Made by a program: the position numbers and the translations under genes
Part shown: positions 9,787-17,947 of the stretch, one piece after another
Position numbering within the stretch: the stretch's first letter is position 1
How the letters are laid out: each line of letters starts with the position of its first letter
Notes under the pieces: generated by a model
Told to the model about the DNA's origin: nothing
Databases searched by the model: none
Seen by the model: only the letters and a program-made list of their open reading frames with translations
Assembly (NCBI RefSeq): GCF_002735705.1
Contig: NZ_PDZL01000033.1
Coordinates: 1-37,606, forward strand
Length of the DNA: 37,606 nucleotides
From: Janthinobacterium sp. BJB426
Lineage (GTDB): Bacteria; Pseudomonadota; Gammaproteobacteria; Burkholderiales; Burkholderiaceae_D
Direction: 5' to 3'

Positions 9787-10497
9787 ATGGCACGCACTCT
9801 TAAATTCAAAATCTACCGCTACGATCCTGACCAGGATGCCAAGCCGTACATGCAAGACCTGACGGTCGAACTGAAAGACACCGACAAGATGCTGCTCGAC
9901 GCACTGCAGCGCATCAAGGCGGACGTCGATGACTCGCTGGCCCTGCGCCGCTCGTGCCGCGAAGGCGTGTGCGGTTCGGACGCGATGAACATCAACGGCA
10001 AGAACGGCCTGGCATGCACCACCAACCTGAACGAACTGTCGGAGCCTATCGTGCTGCGTCCGTTGCCAGGCTTGCCAGTCATCCGCGACCTGATCGTCGA
10101 CATGACGCAATTTTTCAAGCAATACGATTCGATCAAGCCTTTCCTGATCAACGATTCGATCCCGCCTGAAAAAGAACGCCTGCAGTCGCCGGAACAGCGC
10201 GAAGAACTCGATGGCCTATACGAGTGCATCCTGTGCGCATGCTGCTCCACGTCGTGCCCGTCGTTCTGGTGGAATCCGGACAAATTCGTCGGCCCGGCTG
10301 GCCTGCTGCAAGCCTACCGCTTCATCGCCGATTCGCGCGACGAAGCCACCGGCGCGCGTCTGGACAACCTGGAAGACCCGTACCGCCTGTTCCGCTGCCA
10401 TTCGATCATGAACTGCGTCGACGTCTGCCCGAAAGGGTTGAACCCGAACAAGGCGATCGGCAAGATCAAGGAATTGATGGTCCGCCGCGCGATCTGA
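9787..10497 (+). CDS. sdhB: Succinate dehydrogenase iron-sulfur subunit
   Basis: A 236-residue electron-transfer subunit of complex II. The N-terminal plant-type ferredoxin domain has SCREGVCGSDAM and GLACTT (Cys57, Cys62, Asp65, Cys77) for the [2Fe-2S] cluster, with the Asp ligand also found in E. coli. The C-terminal domain has CILCACCSTSCP (from Cys147) and CHSIMNCVDVCPKG for the [4Fe-4S] and [3Fe-4S] clusters. It follows sdhA by 9 nt in the same operon. Confidence 0.97.
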   Translation: MARTLKFKIYRYDPDQDAKPYMQDLTVELKDTDKMLLDALQRIKADVDDSLALRRSCREGVCGSDAMNINGKNGLACTTNLNELSEPIVLRPLPGLPVIRDLIVDMTQFFKQYDSIKPFLINDSIPPEKERLQSPEQREELDGLYECILCACCSTSCPSFWWNPDKFVGPAGLLQAYRFIADSRDEATGARLDNLEDPYRLFRCHSIMNCVDVCPKGLNPNKAIGKIKELMVRRAI

Positions 10498-10534
10498 TCC
10501 TCCTGATCGCGTCCGCCGGGCGCCGTTTGCGGGA

Positions 10535-10571
10535 AGAGGGTATCCTCTCTTGCCTGCAGGCGGCGCCTGCA
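10535..10571 (+). other. Two small hairpins in the sdhB-sdhE spacer
   Basis: AGAGG-GTAT-CCTCT (10535-10548) and TGCAGGC-GGC-GCCTGCA (10555-10571) lie side by side in the 117-nt gap. No U tract follows either. They may mark an mRNA processing or partial termination point between the catalytic subunits and the assembly factor. Confidence 0.35.
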
Positions 10572-10614
10572 AAGCAGCACCGTGCCGCAAGGCACACGTA
10601 AAGTGGTAAACCAA

Positions 10615-10896
10615 ATGACAGAATCAATTTTGTCCTCGCATCAGGCCGACCCGGCCAACCGCGCCCGCCTGCGCTGGCGTTCACGCCGTGGCCTGCTGGA
10701 AAACGACATTATCCTGACCCGTTTTCTCGATGCGTATGAAACCGAATTGACCGATGAAGAAGTTGACGCGCTGACGCGTTTGCTGGATTTATCGGACAAT
10801 GCGTTAATGGATCTGGTACTGGCCCGTAAAGAGCCGGAAGGCGAAGTCGATCTGCCGCATGTGCGCGCACTGCTGCAACGACTGCGCATTGCCTAG
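10615..10896 (+). CDS. sdhE: FAD assembly factor SdhE (succinate dehydrogenase assembly factor 2)
   Basis: A 93-residue cytoplasmic protein of the SdhE/Sdh5 family (formerly DUF339, YgfY/CptB), which promotes covalent flavinylation of SdhA. The diagnostic RGxxE motif is visible in RSRRGLLENDIIL, followed by the helical segment LTDEEVDALTRLLDLSDNAL. Position directly after sdhCDAB and before gltA is the usual one in betaproteobacteria. The start ATG was chosen for alignment with the short family N-terminus; a longer in-frame GTG start at 10582 would place sequence in a hairpin-rich spacer. Confidence 0.95.
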   Translation: MTESILSSHQADPANRARLRWRSRRGLLENDIILTRFLDAYETELTDEEVDALTRLLDLSDNALMDLVLARKEPEGEVDLPHVRALLQRLRIA

Positions 10897-11017
10897 ACGC
10901 CTGGGCGATATATTGCAAACGGTGCGAGTGGCGCGCTGTAGCACTGCCGAGTGCGGTGCGAATTGCAGCCAGAATTTTTGATTTTAATTTCGACTCACTC
11001 CCGAGAAGGAAGAGCCC

Positions 11018-12319
11018 ATGAATATCTCTGACACAAAAGCTACCCTGTCGTTCTCCGATGGCAGCCCATCGCTTGAATTTCCAATCTACAAAGGCACGGT
11101 TGGCCCGGACGTCATCGACATCCGCAAACTGTACGCCGGTAGCGGCAAGTTCACCTACGACCCAGGCTTTATGTCGACGGCCGCCTGCAACTCGTCGATC
11201 ACCTACATCGACGGCGACAAGGGCGAGCTGCTGTACCGCGGTTACCCGATCGAACAGTTGGCCGTCAACGCCGACTTCATGGAATCGTGCTACCTGCTGC
11301 TGAACGGCGAATTGCCGAACGCGGCGCAAAAAGCCAAGTTCGTCGACACCGTCACCAAGCACACGATGGTGCACGAACAGATGCAATTCTTCTTCCGTGG
11401 CTTCCGCCGCGACGCGCATCCGATGTCGGTCCTGGTGGGCACCGTCGGCGCGCTGGCATCGTTCTACCATGATTCGCTGGACATCAACGACCCGCGTCAC
11501 CGCGAAGTGTCGGCCATCCGCCTGATCGCCAAGATGCCAACCCTGGTCGCCATGACCTACAAGTACTCGGTCGGCCAGCCGTTCGTGTACCCACGCAACG
11601 ACCTGTCGTACAGCGCCAACTTCATGCACATGATGTTCGCCAACCCGTGCGAAGAGTACAAGGTCAACGACGTGCTGGTGCGCGCACTGGACCGCATCCT
11701 GATCCTGCACGCGGATCACGAGCAAAATGCATCGACCTCGACCGTCCGTCTGGCCGGTTCGTCGGGCGCCAACCCGTTCGCCTGTATCGCTGCCGGTATC
11801 GCCTGCCTGTGGGGCCCTGCCCACGGCGGCGCCAACGAAGCGGCACTGAACATGCTGAAAGAAATCGGCACCGTCGAGAACATCCCTGCCTTCATCGAGC
11901 AAGTCAAGGACAAGAACTCCGGCGTCAAGCTGATGGGCTTTGGCCACCGCGTGTACAAGAACTTCGATCCACGCGCCAAGCTGATGCGTGAAACCTGCTA
12001 CGAAGTGCTGCAAGAACTGGGTCTGCAAGACGACCCGCTGTTCAAGCTGGCGATGGAACTGGAAAAGATTGCACTGAACGACGAATACTTCGTTTCGCGC
12101 AAACTCTACCCGAACGTCGACTTCTACTCGGGCATCGTGCAATCGGCGCTGGGCATCCCTGTGTCGCTGTTCACCGGTATCTTCGCTATGGCCCGTACGA
12201 TCGGCTGGATCGCCCAGTGGAACGAAATGATCGCCGACCCAGAGCAAAAAATCGGCCGTCCGCGCCAGCTGTTCGTCGGTTCGACCACGCGCGAAGTACT
12301 GCCACTGGACAAGCGTTAA
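11018..12319 (+). CDS. gltA: Citrate synthase (type II, hexameric)
   Basis: A 433-residue citrate synthase that condenses oxaloacetate and acetyl-CoA. The catalytic set is in the expected places: His269 in GPAHGGANEAAL, His310 in GFGHRVYKNFDPRA and Asp368 in NVDFYSGIV, equivalent to E. coli His264/His305/Asp362. The length and the N-terminal beta domain (YDPGFMSTAACNSSITYID) indicate the type II, NADH-sensitive class. GAGAAGGAAGAG just upstream of the ATG is the ribosome site. It is separated from sdhE by 121 nt, so a separate promoter is possible, but none was obvious. A strong intrinsic terminator follows. Confidence 0.97.
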   Translation: MNISDTKATLSFSDGSPSLEFPIYKGTVGPDVIDIRKLYAGSGKFTYDPGFMSTAACNSSITYIDGDKGELLYRGYPIEQLAVNADFMESCYLLLNGELPNAAQKAKFVDTVTKHTMVHEQMQFFFRGFRRDAHPMSVLVGTVGALASFYHDSLDINDPRHREVSAIRLIAKMPTLVAMTYKYSVGQPFVYPRNDLSYSANFMHMMFANPCEEYKVNDVLVRALDRILILHADHEQNASTSTVRLAGSSGANPFACIAAGIACLWGPAHGGANEAALNMLKEIGTVENIPAFIEQVKDKNSGVKLMGFGHRVYKNFDPRAKLMRETCYEVLQELGLQDDPLFKLAMELEKIALNDEYFVSRKLYPNVDFYSGIVQSALGIPVSLFTGIFAMARTIGWIAQWNEMIADPEQKIGRPRQLFVGSTTREVLPLDKR

Positions 12320-12341
12320 TCCAGAGCGGTATCGAGCAAAC

Positions 12342-12368
12342 AAAAAACGGGCTTCGGCCCGTTTTTTT
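12342..12368 (+). terminator. Intrinsic terminator after gltA
   Basis: AACGGGC-TTCG-GCCCGTT, a perfect stem with a UUCG tetraloop, is preceded by an A run and followed by seven T residues. It starts 23 nt after the gltA stop and is a textbook rho-independent terminator that should close the sdh-gltA unit; the A/T symmetry makes it usable on both strands. Confidence 0.9.
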
Positions 12369-12417
12369 ATGCCGGGCTGTTATGCTCGGACCCTGGTTCA
12401 ACAGGAAGTACAACGCG

Positions 12418-12759
12418 ATGAATGAAGAAACCTGCGCCCCCGGCGGCGTGGCCCTGGGCGATACGGCATTTGGCTACACCTTGTCGCTGATCGGCGGCAA
12501 ATACAAGATGCTGATCCTGTATGCGCTGGCGGAAAACACCGTGCTGCGGCATAACGAACTCAAGCGCCATCTCGGCGGCATTGCTTTCAAGACCCTCAGC
12601 GTCGTCCTGAAGGAGCTGGAAGCCGATGCGCTGATCATCCGCAAGGAATATCCCCAAGTGCCGCCCAAGGTGGAATATTCGCTCTCCAGCAAGGGCGCCT
12701 CGCTGATCCCCGTGCTCCACACCTTGTGCGAGTGGGGCGAACGGCACCAGCCAGCCTGA
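12418..12759 (+). CDS. HxlR-family transcriptional regulator
   Basis: A 113-residue winged-helix protein with the HxlR pattern: SLIGGKYKMLILYAL, RHNELKRHLGGIAFKTLS, VLKELEADALIIRKEY, PPKVEYSLSSKG and LCEWGERH. It lacks the redox-sensing N-terminal Cys-Pro motif of many HxlR members, but has a Cys at position 6. The ATG at 12418 is preceded by ACAGGAAG. The next gene encodes an NAD(P)H oxidoreductase, a frequent partner and target of HxlR/YodB-type regulators, and the spacer contains two operator-like palindromes. Confidence 0.9.
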   Translation: MNEETCAPGGVALGDTAFGYTLSLIGGKYKMLILYALAENTVLRHNELKRHLGGIAFKTLSVVLKELEADALIIRKEYPQVPPKVEYSLSSKGASLIPVLHTLCEWGERHQPA

Positions 12760-12794
12760 TCCGGATACGCATGGCAAAGCGCTATTCTACGGGC

Positions 12795-12851
12795 AAGTAA
12801 CTTACTTTTTATAGGGTATGATCAGTTAATGTGCGTACTTGTGAAAAGTAC
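12795..12851. promoter_or_regulatory. Candidate HxlR operators flanking a promoter
   Basis: Two inverted repeats share the half-site AAGTA: AAGTAA-C-TTACTT (12795-12807, perfect) and GTACTT-GTGAA-AAGTAC (12835-12851, perfect 6-bp arms). A -10-like TATGAT (12817-12822) lies between them. HxlR/YodB regulators bind TACT...AGTA-type sites, so repression of the downstream oxidoreductase gene is the natural reading. This is inference from symmetry and context. Confidence 0.55.
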
Positions 12852-12984
12852 TCGCCATCGCTATGCTGTTTTTGCCTCTGCAGGCGCGCGGCCACATGCT
12901 GCGCGCCACGGGGCAGGGTGCCGGCTTGCCTGCTTTTTTGTGAGCGCGGGGCCGGTGCGTCCATTTCATTTTCAGGAAAGCAGC

Positions 12985-13527
12985 ATGATGAAAACCCTCG
13001 TTATCGTCTTCCATCCTTCGATTGACACGTCGGTCGCCAACAAGCGCTGGCTGCAGGAGCTGGCACAGTATCCCGACCGCTACACCATCCACGACGTGCA
13101 TCGGGCCTACCCCGACGGCGTCATCGACGTGGCGCGCGAGCAGGCGCTGGTGGAGGCGCACGCCCATGTGGTCCTGCAATTCCCCGTGTACTGGTTCAAC
13201 TGCCCGCCCTTGCTGAAGCGGTGGCTCGATGAGGTGCTGGCGTATGGCTGGGCCTACGGTACGGGCGGCGATGCCTTCAAAGGGAGAAAAGTGGCGCTGG
13301 CCGTCACGGCAGGCATCCGCCAGGAAGACTTCACGCCGGAAGGCAAGTGGAATGTCACCCTGGCGCAGTTGCTGGCGCCGTTCGATGTCACCCTGGCGTA
13401 TATCGGCGCCGACAACCGCCGCTTCTTTGCCTTCTATGGCGCGGAAGACGGGCCGAAGGAAACGGGCTATGCCGAGCGGCTGGCGCGCAGCGCGCAAGCG
13501 TATGAGTGCTTCCTGGCTGCGTTGTAG
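12985..13527 (+). CDS. NAD(P)H oxidoreductase, flavodoxin-2 fold (KefF/MdaB/NQO-like)
   Basis: A 180-residue flavoprotein of the Flavodoxin_2 family. It begins MMKTLVIVFHPSID with the FMN/FAD phosphate region, and has the hallmark FPVYWFNCPPLLKRWLDEV followed by YGWAYG (about 65-92). VALAVTAGIRQEDF precedes the C-terminal half. Relatives reduce quinones or other electrophiles by two electrons. Two ATGs lie in tandem (12985 and 12988) after AGGAAA; either is possible. The frame remains open upstream to 12829, but that segment covers the promoter and has no ribosome site. It is probably controlled by the HxlR protein encoded just upstream. Confidence 0.88.
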   Translation: MMKTLVIVFHPSIDTSVANKRWLQELAQYPDRYTIHDVHRAYPDGVIDVAREQALVEAHAHVVLQFPVYWFNCPPLLKRWLDEVLAYGWAYGTGGDAFKGRKVALAVTAGIRQEDFTPEGKWNVTLAQLLAPFDVTLAYIGADNRRFFAFYGAEDGPKETGYAERLARSAQAYECFLAAL

Positions 13528-13745
13528 GGACGGCCTGCATCGTGTCAGTTCAAGGCCGCTGGCCGGTCGTGGTGATGGTGTGCGCTAACTGCGCGGCATC
13601 GGAAAGGTTGCCCGGGTACGCGAGGGGCGGGCGGCGCGTGCAAACATATTATTTGTCGTCGCATGGATCCTTTCGACCCGGCACGGCAAATAGGGTAGAT
13701 TGCAAGCCTTAGTTGCATGAATCGGACGAATCAAGGGAGTACTGC

Positions 13746-14720
13746 ATGGACCGCATCACCGCCGCACAAGTATTTGTCGCCATCGCCGAGCGTGGCAGCA
13801 TGGTGGCCGCCAGCGACGCGCTCGACATGTCGCGCGCCATGGTGACGCGCTACCTGGCCGAGATGGAGCAGTGGGCGGGGGCGCGCCTGTTGCATCGCAC
13901 CACGCGCCGTTTGAGCCTGACGGATGCGGGCGAGGCCACGCTCGCGCGCTGCCGGCAGATGCTGGAAGTGGCTGGCGCCATGGCCATCACCTCGTCCGAG
14001 GGTCTCGACACGCCACACGGCTTGCTGCGCATCACGTGCTCGCAATCGCTGGCGCAGACGGCACTGGCCGGCGCAGTAACCGCTTACCTGCGGCGCTACC
14101 CGCGCGCCGCCGTCGACCTGCAGATGGAAAACCGCGCCGTCAACCTGGTGGAGCAGCGCATCGACCTGGCGATCCGCATCACCAACGCGCTCGAACCGAA
14201 CCTGATCGCGCGCCAGCTGGCCAGCTGCGCTTCGGTGGTGTGCGCCGCACCATCGTACCTGGCGGCGCACGGCACGCCGCGCCGGGCGGAAGACCTGGCC
14301 CTGCACAACTGCCTGACGTACACGTATTTTGGCAAGAGCCTGTGGCAGTTCACGCATGACGGGGAAGCGCTTACTGTCCCCGTCAGCGGCCGCCTGTCGG
14401 CGAATGAGTCGCTGGTCCTGCTGGTGGCCACGGTGGCGGGGGCGGGCATCGCCATGCAGCCGCGCTATTCGGCCGCGCCGCTGATCGCCAGCGGCCAGCT
14501 GGTGGAGCTGCTGCCCGCTTATGTGCCGCAGGACATGGGCATCTACGGGATATACACCTCGCGCCAGCACATGTCACCGCTGCTGCGCACCATGCTCGAC
14601 TTCCTGGTGGAGTGGTTTGCCGGCGATGCCGAGTGGCTGGCGGCCATCGCGGCGGCGCCGTTGCCGGGCAGACCAGTTGGGCGCAAGCGGCATGCCGGCA
14701 GGGCCGCCGATGTGTTGTAA
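13746..14720 (+). CDS. LysR-family transcriptional regulator
   Basis: A 324-residue LysR-type regulator. The N-terminal winged helix is MDRITAAQVFVAIAERGS, then VAASDALDMSRAMVTRYLAEME and LLHRTTRRLSLTDAGE; the effector domain follows (about 90-300, GLLRITCSQSLAQTAL, then RIDLAIRITNAL and AGAGIAMQPRYSA). The ATG at 13746 has GGGAG upstream; an extension of the frame to 13713 lacks a ribosome site. It is encoded in the same direction as the oxidoreductase gene after a 218-nt gap and no divergent partner gene is adjacent, so its target cannot be guessed. It resembles the PecT/CrgA-like group common near oxidoreductases. Confidence 0.9.
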   Translation: MDRITAAQVFVAIAERGSMVAASDALDMSRAMVTRYLAEMEQWAGARLLHRTTRRLSLTDAGEATLARCRQMLEVAGAMAITSSEGLDTPHGLLRITCSQSLAQTALAGAVTAYLRRYPRAAVDLQMENRAVNLVEQRIDLAIRITNALEPNLIARQLASCASVVCAAPSYLAAHGTPRRAEDLALHNCLTYTYFGKSLWQFTHDGEALTVPVSGRLSANESLVLLVATVAGAGIAMQPRYSAAPLIASGQLVELLPAYVPQDMGIYGIYTSRQHMSPLLRTMLDFLVEWFAGDAEWLAAIAAAPLPGRPVGRKRHAGRAADVL

Positions 14721-14734
14721 TCATAACAGTGACA

Positions 14735-14746
14735 GGCTTGCAAGCC
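14735..14746. other. 12-bp perfect palindrome after lysR
   Basis: GGCTTGCAAGCC is a perfect palindrome 15 nt past the lysR stop, followed by CGGGAAAA. It may be a weak transcript-end hairpin or a protein site; with no loop it cannot form a stable RNA hairpin of full length. Confidence 0.25.
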
Positions 14747-14802
14747 CGGGAAAATCAGCAACACAGCTTACATTTGCTTGCCAAATAAAATTCAACTAGC
14801 CG

Positions 14803-14832
14803 TTGTTGCGTTACAATACCGCGTGCTATTCT
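14803..14832 (+). promoter_or_regulatory. Possible odhA promoter
   Basis: TTGTTG (14803-14808) and TATTCT (14827-14832) are separated by 18 nt, in an AT-richer stretch 145 nt before odhA. A long 5' leader would follow, containing AATAAAAAAGCCC and, near the start codon, CGCG-AAA-CGCG beside the ribosome site GAAAGGTGAG. Assigned by eye only. Confidence 0.3.
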
Positions 14833-14977
14833 AAATGACGGTATGCAGAATGCTGGTGCAATAAAAAAGCCCTTCCCCACAACTTGATGTGCAATCCGCT
14901 AACCGGTCAGGCCGTGTCGCGGAAGGTTAGATTAACCCGCTAATTCCTCGCGAAACGCGAAGAAAGGTGAGCAATAT

Positions 14978-17830
14978 ATGCAGCAATTAACGACCAACTC
15001 CTACCTGTTCGGTGGGAATGCTCCGTACGTGGAAGACCTGTACGAGGCGTATCTGAACAACCCAGGCTCGGTACCCGATAACTGGCGCTCCTACTTCGAC
15101 GCGATGCAGCACGTGCCTGCCGTCGATGGCACCAACAAGCCTGACGTGGCGCATGCCTCCGTCGTCGCCTCGTTCGCCGAACGCGCAAAAGCTGGTCCGA
15201 TCCGCACAGTAACCGCTTCCTTCGATGCTGAAATGGGCCGCAAGCGCGTCGCCGCCACGCAGCTGATCGCCGCTTACCGCTACCTCGGTTCGCACTGGGC
15301 CAACCTGGATCCGCTGCAGCGCCAGGAACGTCCGATGATCCCGGAACTGGAGCCAAGCTTCTACGGTTTCACCGACGCGGACATGGACACCGTGTTCAAC
15401 ATCAGCAATACCTATTTTGGCCCCGAGACCGCCACCCTGCGCGATCTGCTGAACTATCTGCGCGATACCTACACGCGTTCGATCGGCGCCGAATTCATGT
15501 ACATCTCCGACCCGGCCGAAAAGCGCTGGCTGCAAGAGAAACTGGAAGCGATCCGCTCCACCCCGAATTTCACCCCAGAGAAAAAAATCCACATCCTCGA
15601 CCGCCTGACCGCGGCTGAAGGCCTGGAACGCTATCTGCACACCCGCTACGTGGGCCAGAAGCGCTTCTCCCTGGAAGGCGGCGAAACCTTCATCGCCTCG
15701 ATGGATGAAACCATCCAGCGCGCCGGCGAAAAGGGCGTGCAGGAAATCGTCATCGGCATGGCCCACCGCGGCCGTCTGAACGTGCTGGTGAACACCCTGG
15801 GCAAGGCGCCGCAGGAACTGTTCGAAGAATTCGAAGGCAAGCATGGCGACGACCTGCCTGCCGGCGACGTGAAGTACCATCAAGGCTTCTCGTCGGACAT
15901 CTCCACCGCAGGCGGCCCGGTCCACCTGTCGCTGGCGTTCAACCCGTCGCACTTGGAAATCGTCAACCCTGTGGTCGAAGGTTCCGTCAAGGCCCGCATG
16001 GATCGCCGCGGCGACGCGCAGGGCGCGCAAGTGCTGCCTATCCTGGTGCACGGCGATGCCGCTTTCGCCGGCCAGGGCGTGGTCATGGAAACGCTGAATC
16101 TGGCGCAAACCCGTGGCTACCATACCGGCGGCACGGTGCATATCGTGATCAACAACCAGATCGGTTTCACCACTTCGGATCCGCGCGATGCCCGCTCGAC
16201 CCTGTACTGCTCGGACGTCGTGAAGATGATCGAAGCACCGGTCCTGCACATCAACGCCGATGATCCTGAAGCCGTGGTGCTGGCGACGCAGATCGCGCTC
16301 GACTACCGCATGGAATTCAAGAAGGACATCGTCCTCGACATCATCTGCTACCGCAAGCTTGGCCACAACGAGCAAGATACGCCGGCACTGACGCAGCCAC
16401 TGATGTACAAGAAGATCGGCCAGCACCCAGGCACCCGCAAACTGTACGCGGACAAACTGGTAGCACAAGGCGTGATCCCTGCCGATGGCGGCGACAAGAT
16501 GGTGGCCGCCTTCCGCGACGCCATGGACGCCGGCAAGCACACCGTCGATCCGGTCATCTCGAACTTCAAGAACAAGTACGCCGTCGACTGGCTGCCGTTC
16601 CTGAACAAGAAATGGACCGATTCGGCCGACACCGCCGTGCCGATGACGGAACTGAAACGCCTGGCCACCCGCATCACCACCGTGCCGGAAGACTTCAAGG
16701 TCCACTCGCTGGTTGAAAAAGTACTGGGCGACCGCGGCACCATGGGCCGTGGCGAAATGAACCTGGACTGGGGCATGGGCGAACACCTGGCCTACGCATC
16801 GCTGGTATCGTCCGGCTACGCCATCCGCCTGACGGGCCAGGACGCCGGCCGCGGCACCTTCGTGCACCGCCACGCCGTCTTGCACGATCAAAACCGCGAG
16901 CGTTGGGATGCAGGTACCTACATTCCGCTGCAAAACGTGTCGGACAACCAGGCGCCGTTCACCGTCATCGACTCGGTGCTGTCCGAAGAAGCCGTACTGG
17001 CCTTCGAATACGGCTACTCGACCGCTGAACCGAACACCCTGACGATCTGGGAAGCCCAGTTCGGCGACTTCGCCAACGGCGCGCAAGTGGTGATCGACCA
17101 ATTCATCAGCTCCGGCGAAGTGAAGTGGGGCCGCGCTTCGGGCCTGGTCATGATGCTGCCGCACGGTTACGAAGGCCAGGGTCCTGAGCACTCGTCCGCG
17201 CGTCCAGAGCGTTTCCTGCAGCTGTGCGCAGACAACAACATGCAAGTGGTGCAGCCGACGACGGCTTCGCAGATCTTCCATTTGCTGCGCCGCCAGATGG
17301 TGCGTCAGTTCCGCAAGCCGCTGGTCATCCTGACGCCGAAGTCGCTGTTGCGCAACAAGGATGCCGGTTCGCCGCTGACCGACCTGGCCAAGGGTGGTTT
17401 CCAGACCGTCATCGGCGAAGTCGACGACAAAATCGACGCCAAGAAAGTCAAGCGCGTGGTCGCCTGCTCGGGCAAGGTCTACTACGACCTGGTCAACGCA
17501 CGCAAGACCCGTGGCCAGACCGACACGGCCATCGTGCGCCTGGAACAGCTGTATCCGTTCCCGCACAAGTCGTTCGCTGCTGAACTGAAGAAGTTCCCGA
17601 ACCTGGTCGAAGTCGTCTGGGCGCAGGACGAGCCGCAAAACCAGGGCGCCTGGTTCCAGATCCAGCACAACATCTTCGAAGGCCTGGAATCGGGTCAGCG
17701 TCTGGCTTACGCCGGCCGTCCTGCTTCGGCGTCGCCTGCTGTCGGTTACTATGACAAGCACTACGCCCAGCAAAAAGATCTGCTGGAAACGGCATTCTCG
17801 AAGCTGAAGGGTTTTATCCTGACCAAGTAA
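14978..17830 (+). CDS. odhA: 2-oxoglutarate dehydrogenase E1 component
   Basis: A 950-residue thiamine-diphosphate enzyme (also called SucA) that decarboxylates 2-oxoglutarate and transfers the succinyl group to the lipoyl arm of OdhB. The N-terminal E2-binding segment is present (SYLFGGNAPYVEDLYEAYL). GMAHRGRLNVLVNTLGK lies at about 258-274. The ThDP/Mg2+ region follows (VHIVINNQIGFTTSDP, with ADDPEAV nearby), and the C-terminal transketolase-like half has LPHGYEGQGPEHSSARPERF. Length agrees with the family (about 930-950). Ribosome site GAAAGGTGAG precedes the ATG. It is the first gene of the odhA-odhB-pspC-like-lpdA series. Confidence 0.97.
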   Translation: MQQLTTNSYLFGGNAPYVEDLYEAYLNNPGSVPDNWRSYFDAMQHVPAVDGTNKPDVAHASVVASFAERAKAGPIRTVTASFDAEMGRKRVAATQLIAAYRYLGSHWANLDPLQRQERPMIPELEPSFYGFTDADMDTVFNISNTYFGPETATLRDLLNYLRDTYTRSIGAEFMYISDPAEKRWLQEKLEAIRSTPNFTPEKKIHILDRLTAAEGLERYLHTRYVGQKRFSLEGGETFIASMDETIQRAGEKGVQEIVIGMAHRGRLNVLVNTLGKAPQELFEEFEGKHGDDLPAGDVKYHQGFSSDISTAGGPVHLSLAFNPSHLEIVNPVVEGSVKARMDRRGDAQGAQVLPILVHGDAAFAGQGVVMETLNLAQTRGYHTGGTVHIVINNQIGFTTSDPRDARSTLYCSDVVKMIEAPVLHINADDPEAVVLATQIALDYRMEFKKDIVLDIICYRKLGHNEQDTPALTQPLMYKKIGQHPGTRKLYADKLVAQGVIPADGGDKMVAAFRDAMDAGKHTVDPVISNFKNKYAVDWLPFLNKKWTDSADTAVPMTELKRLATRITTVPEDFKVHSLVEKVLGDRGTMGRGEMNLDWGMGEHLAYASLVSSGYAIRLTGQDAGRGTFVHRHAVLHDQNRERWDAGTYIPLQNVSDNQAPFTVIDSVLSEEAVLAFEYGYSTAEPNTLTIWEAQFGDFANGAQVVIDQFISSGEVKWGRASGLVMMLPHGYEGQGPEHSSARPERFLQLCADNNMQVVQPTTASQIFHLLRRQMVRQFRKPLVILTPKSLLRNKDAGSPLTDLAKGGFQTVIGEVDDKIDAKKVKRVVACSGKVYYDLVNARKTRGQTDTAIVRLEQLYPFPHKSFAAELKKFPNLVEVVWAQDEPQNQGAWFQIQHNIFEGLESGQRLAYAGRPASASPAVGYYDKHYAQQKDLLETAFSKLKGFILTK

Positions 17831-17845
17831 GTGGCAGGATGAGGG

Positions 17846-17867
17846 GCGCCATGCACATGCATGGCGC
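17846..17867 (+). other. Hairpin in the odhA-odhB spacer
   Basis: GCGCCATGCA and TGCATGGCGC are perfect complements around CA, 15 nt after the odhA stop. No U tract follows. It could stabilise or separate E1 mRNA from the E2 cistron, or attenuate transcription. Confidence 0.45.
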
Positions 17868-17947
17868 TTGCTTGCATACATCATGACGGAGCGCTGCCCT
17901 TGCTACGCAGGGGCGGCGCCGCAATAACAAAATAAACGGAGTTTTAC

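Noticed and set aside
7891..10122. A 743-codon minus-strand open frame across sdhA/sdhB
   Set aside because: It crosses two clearly real genes on the other strand and has no family motif.
14987..17884. A 965-codon open frame on the minus strand across odhA
   Set aside because: Antisense shadow of a full-length 2-oxoglutarate dehydrogenase E1; its composition is typical of a shadow frame and it has no recognisable domain.
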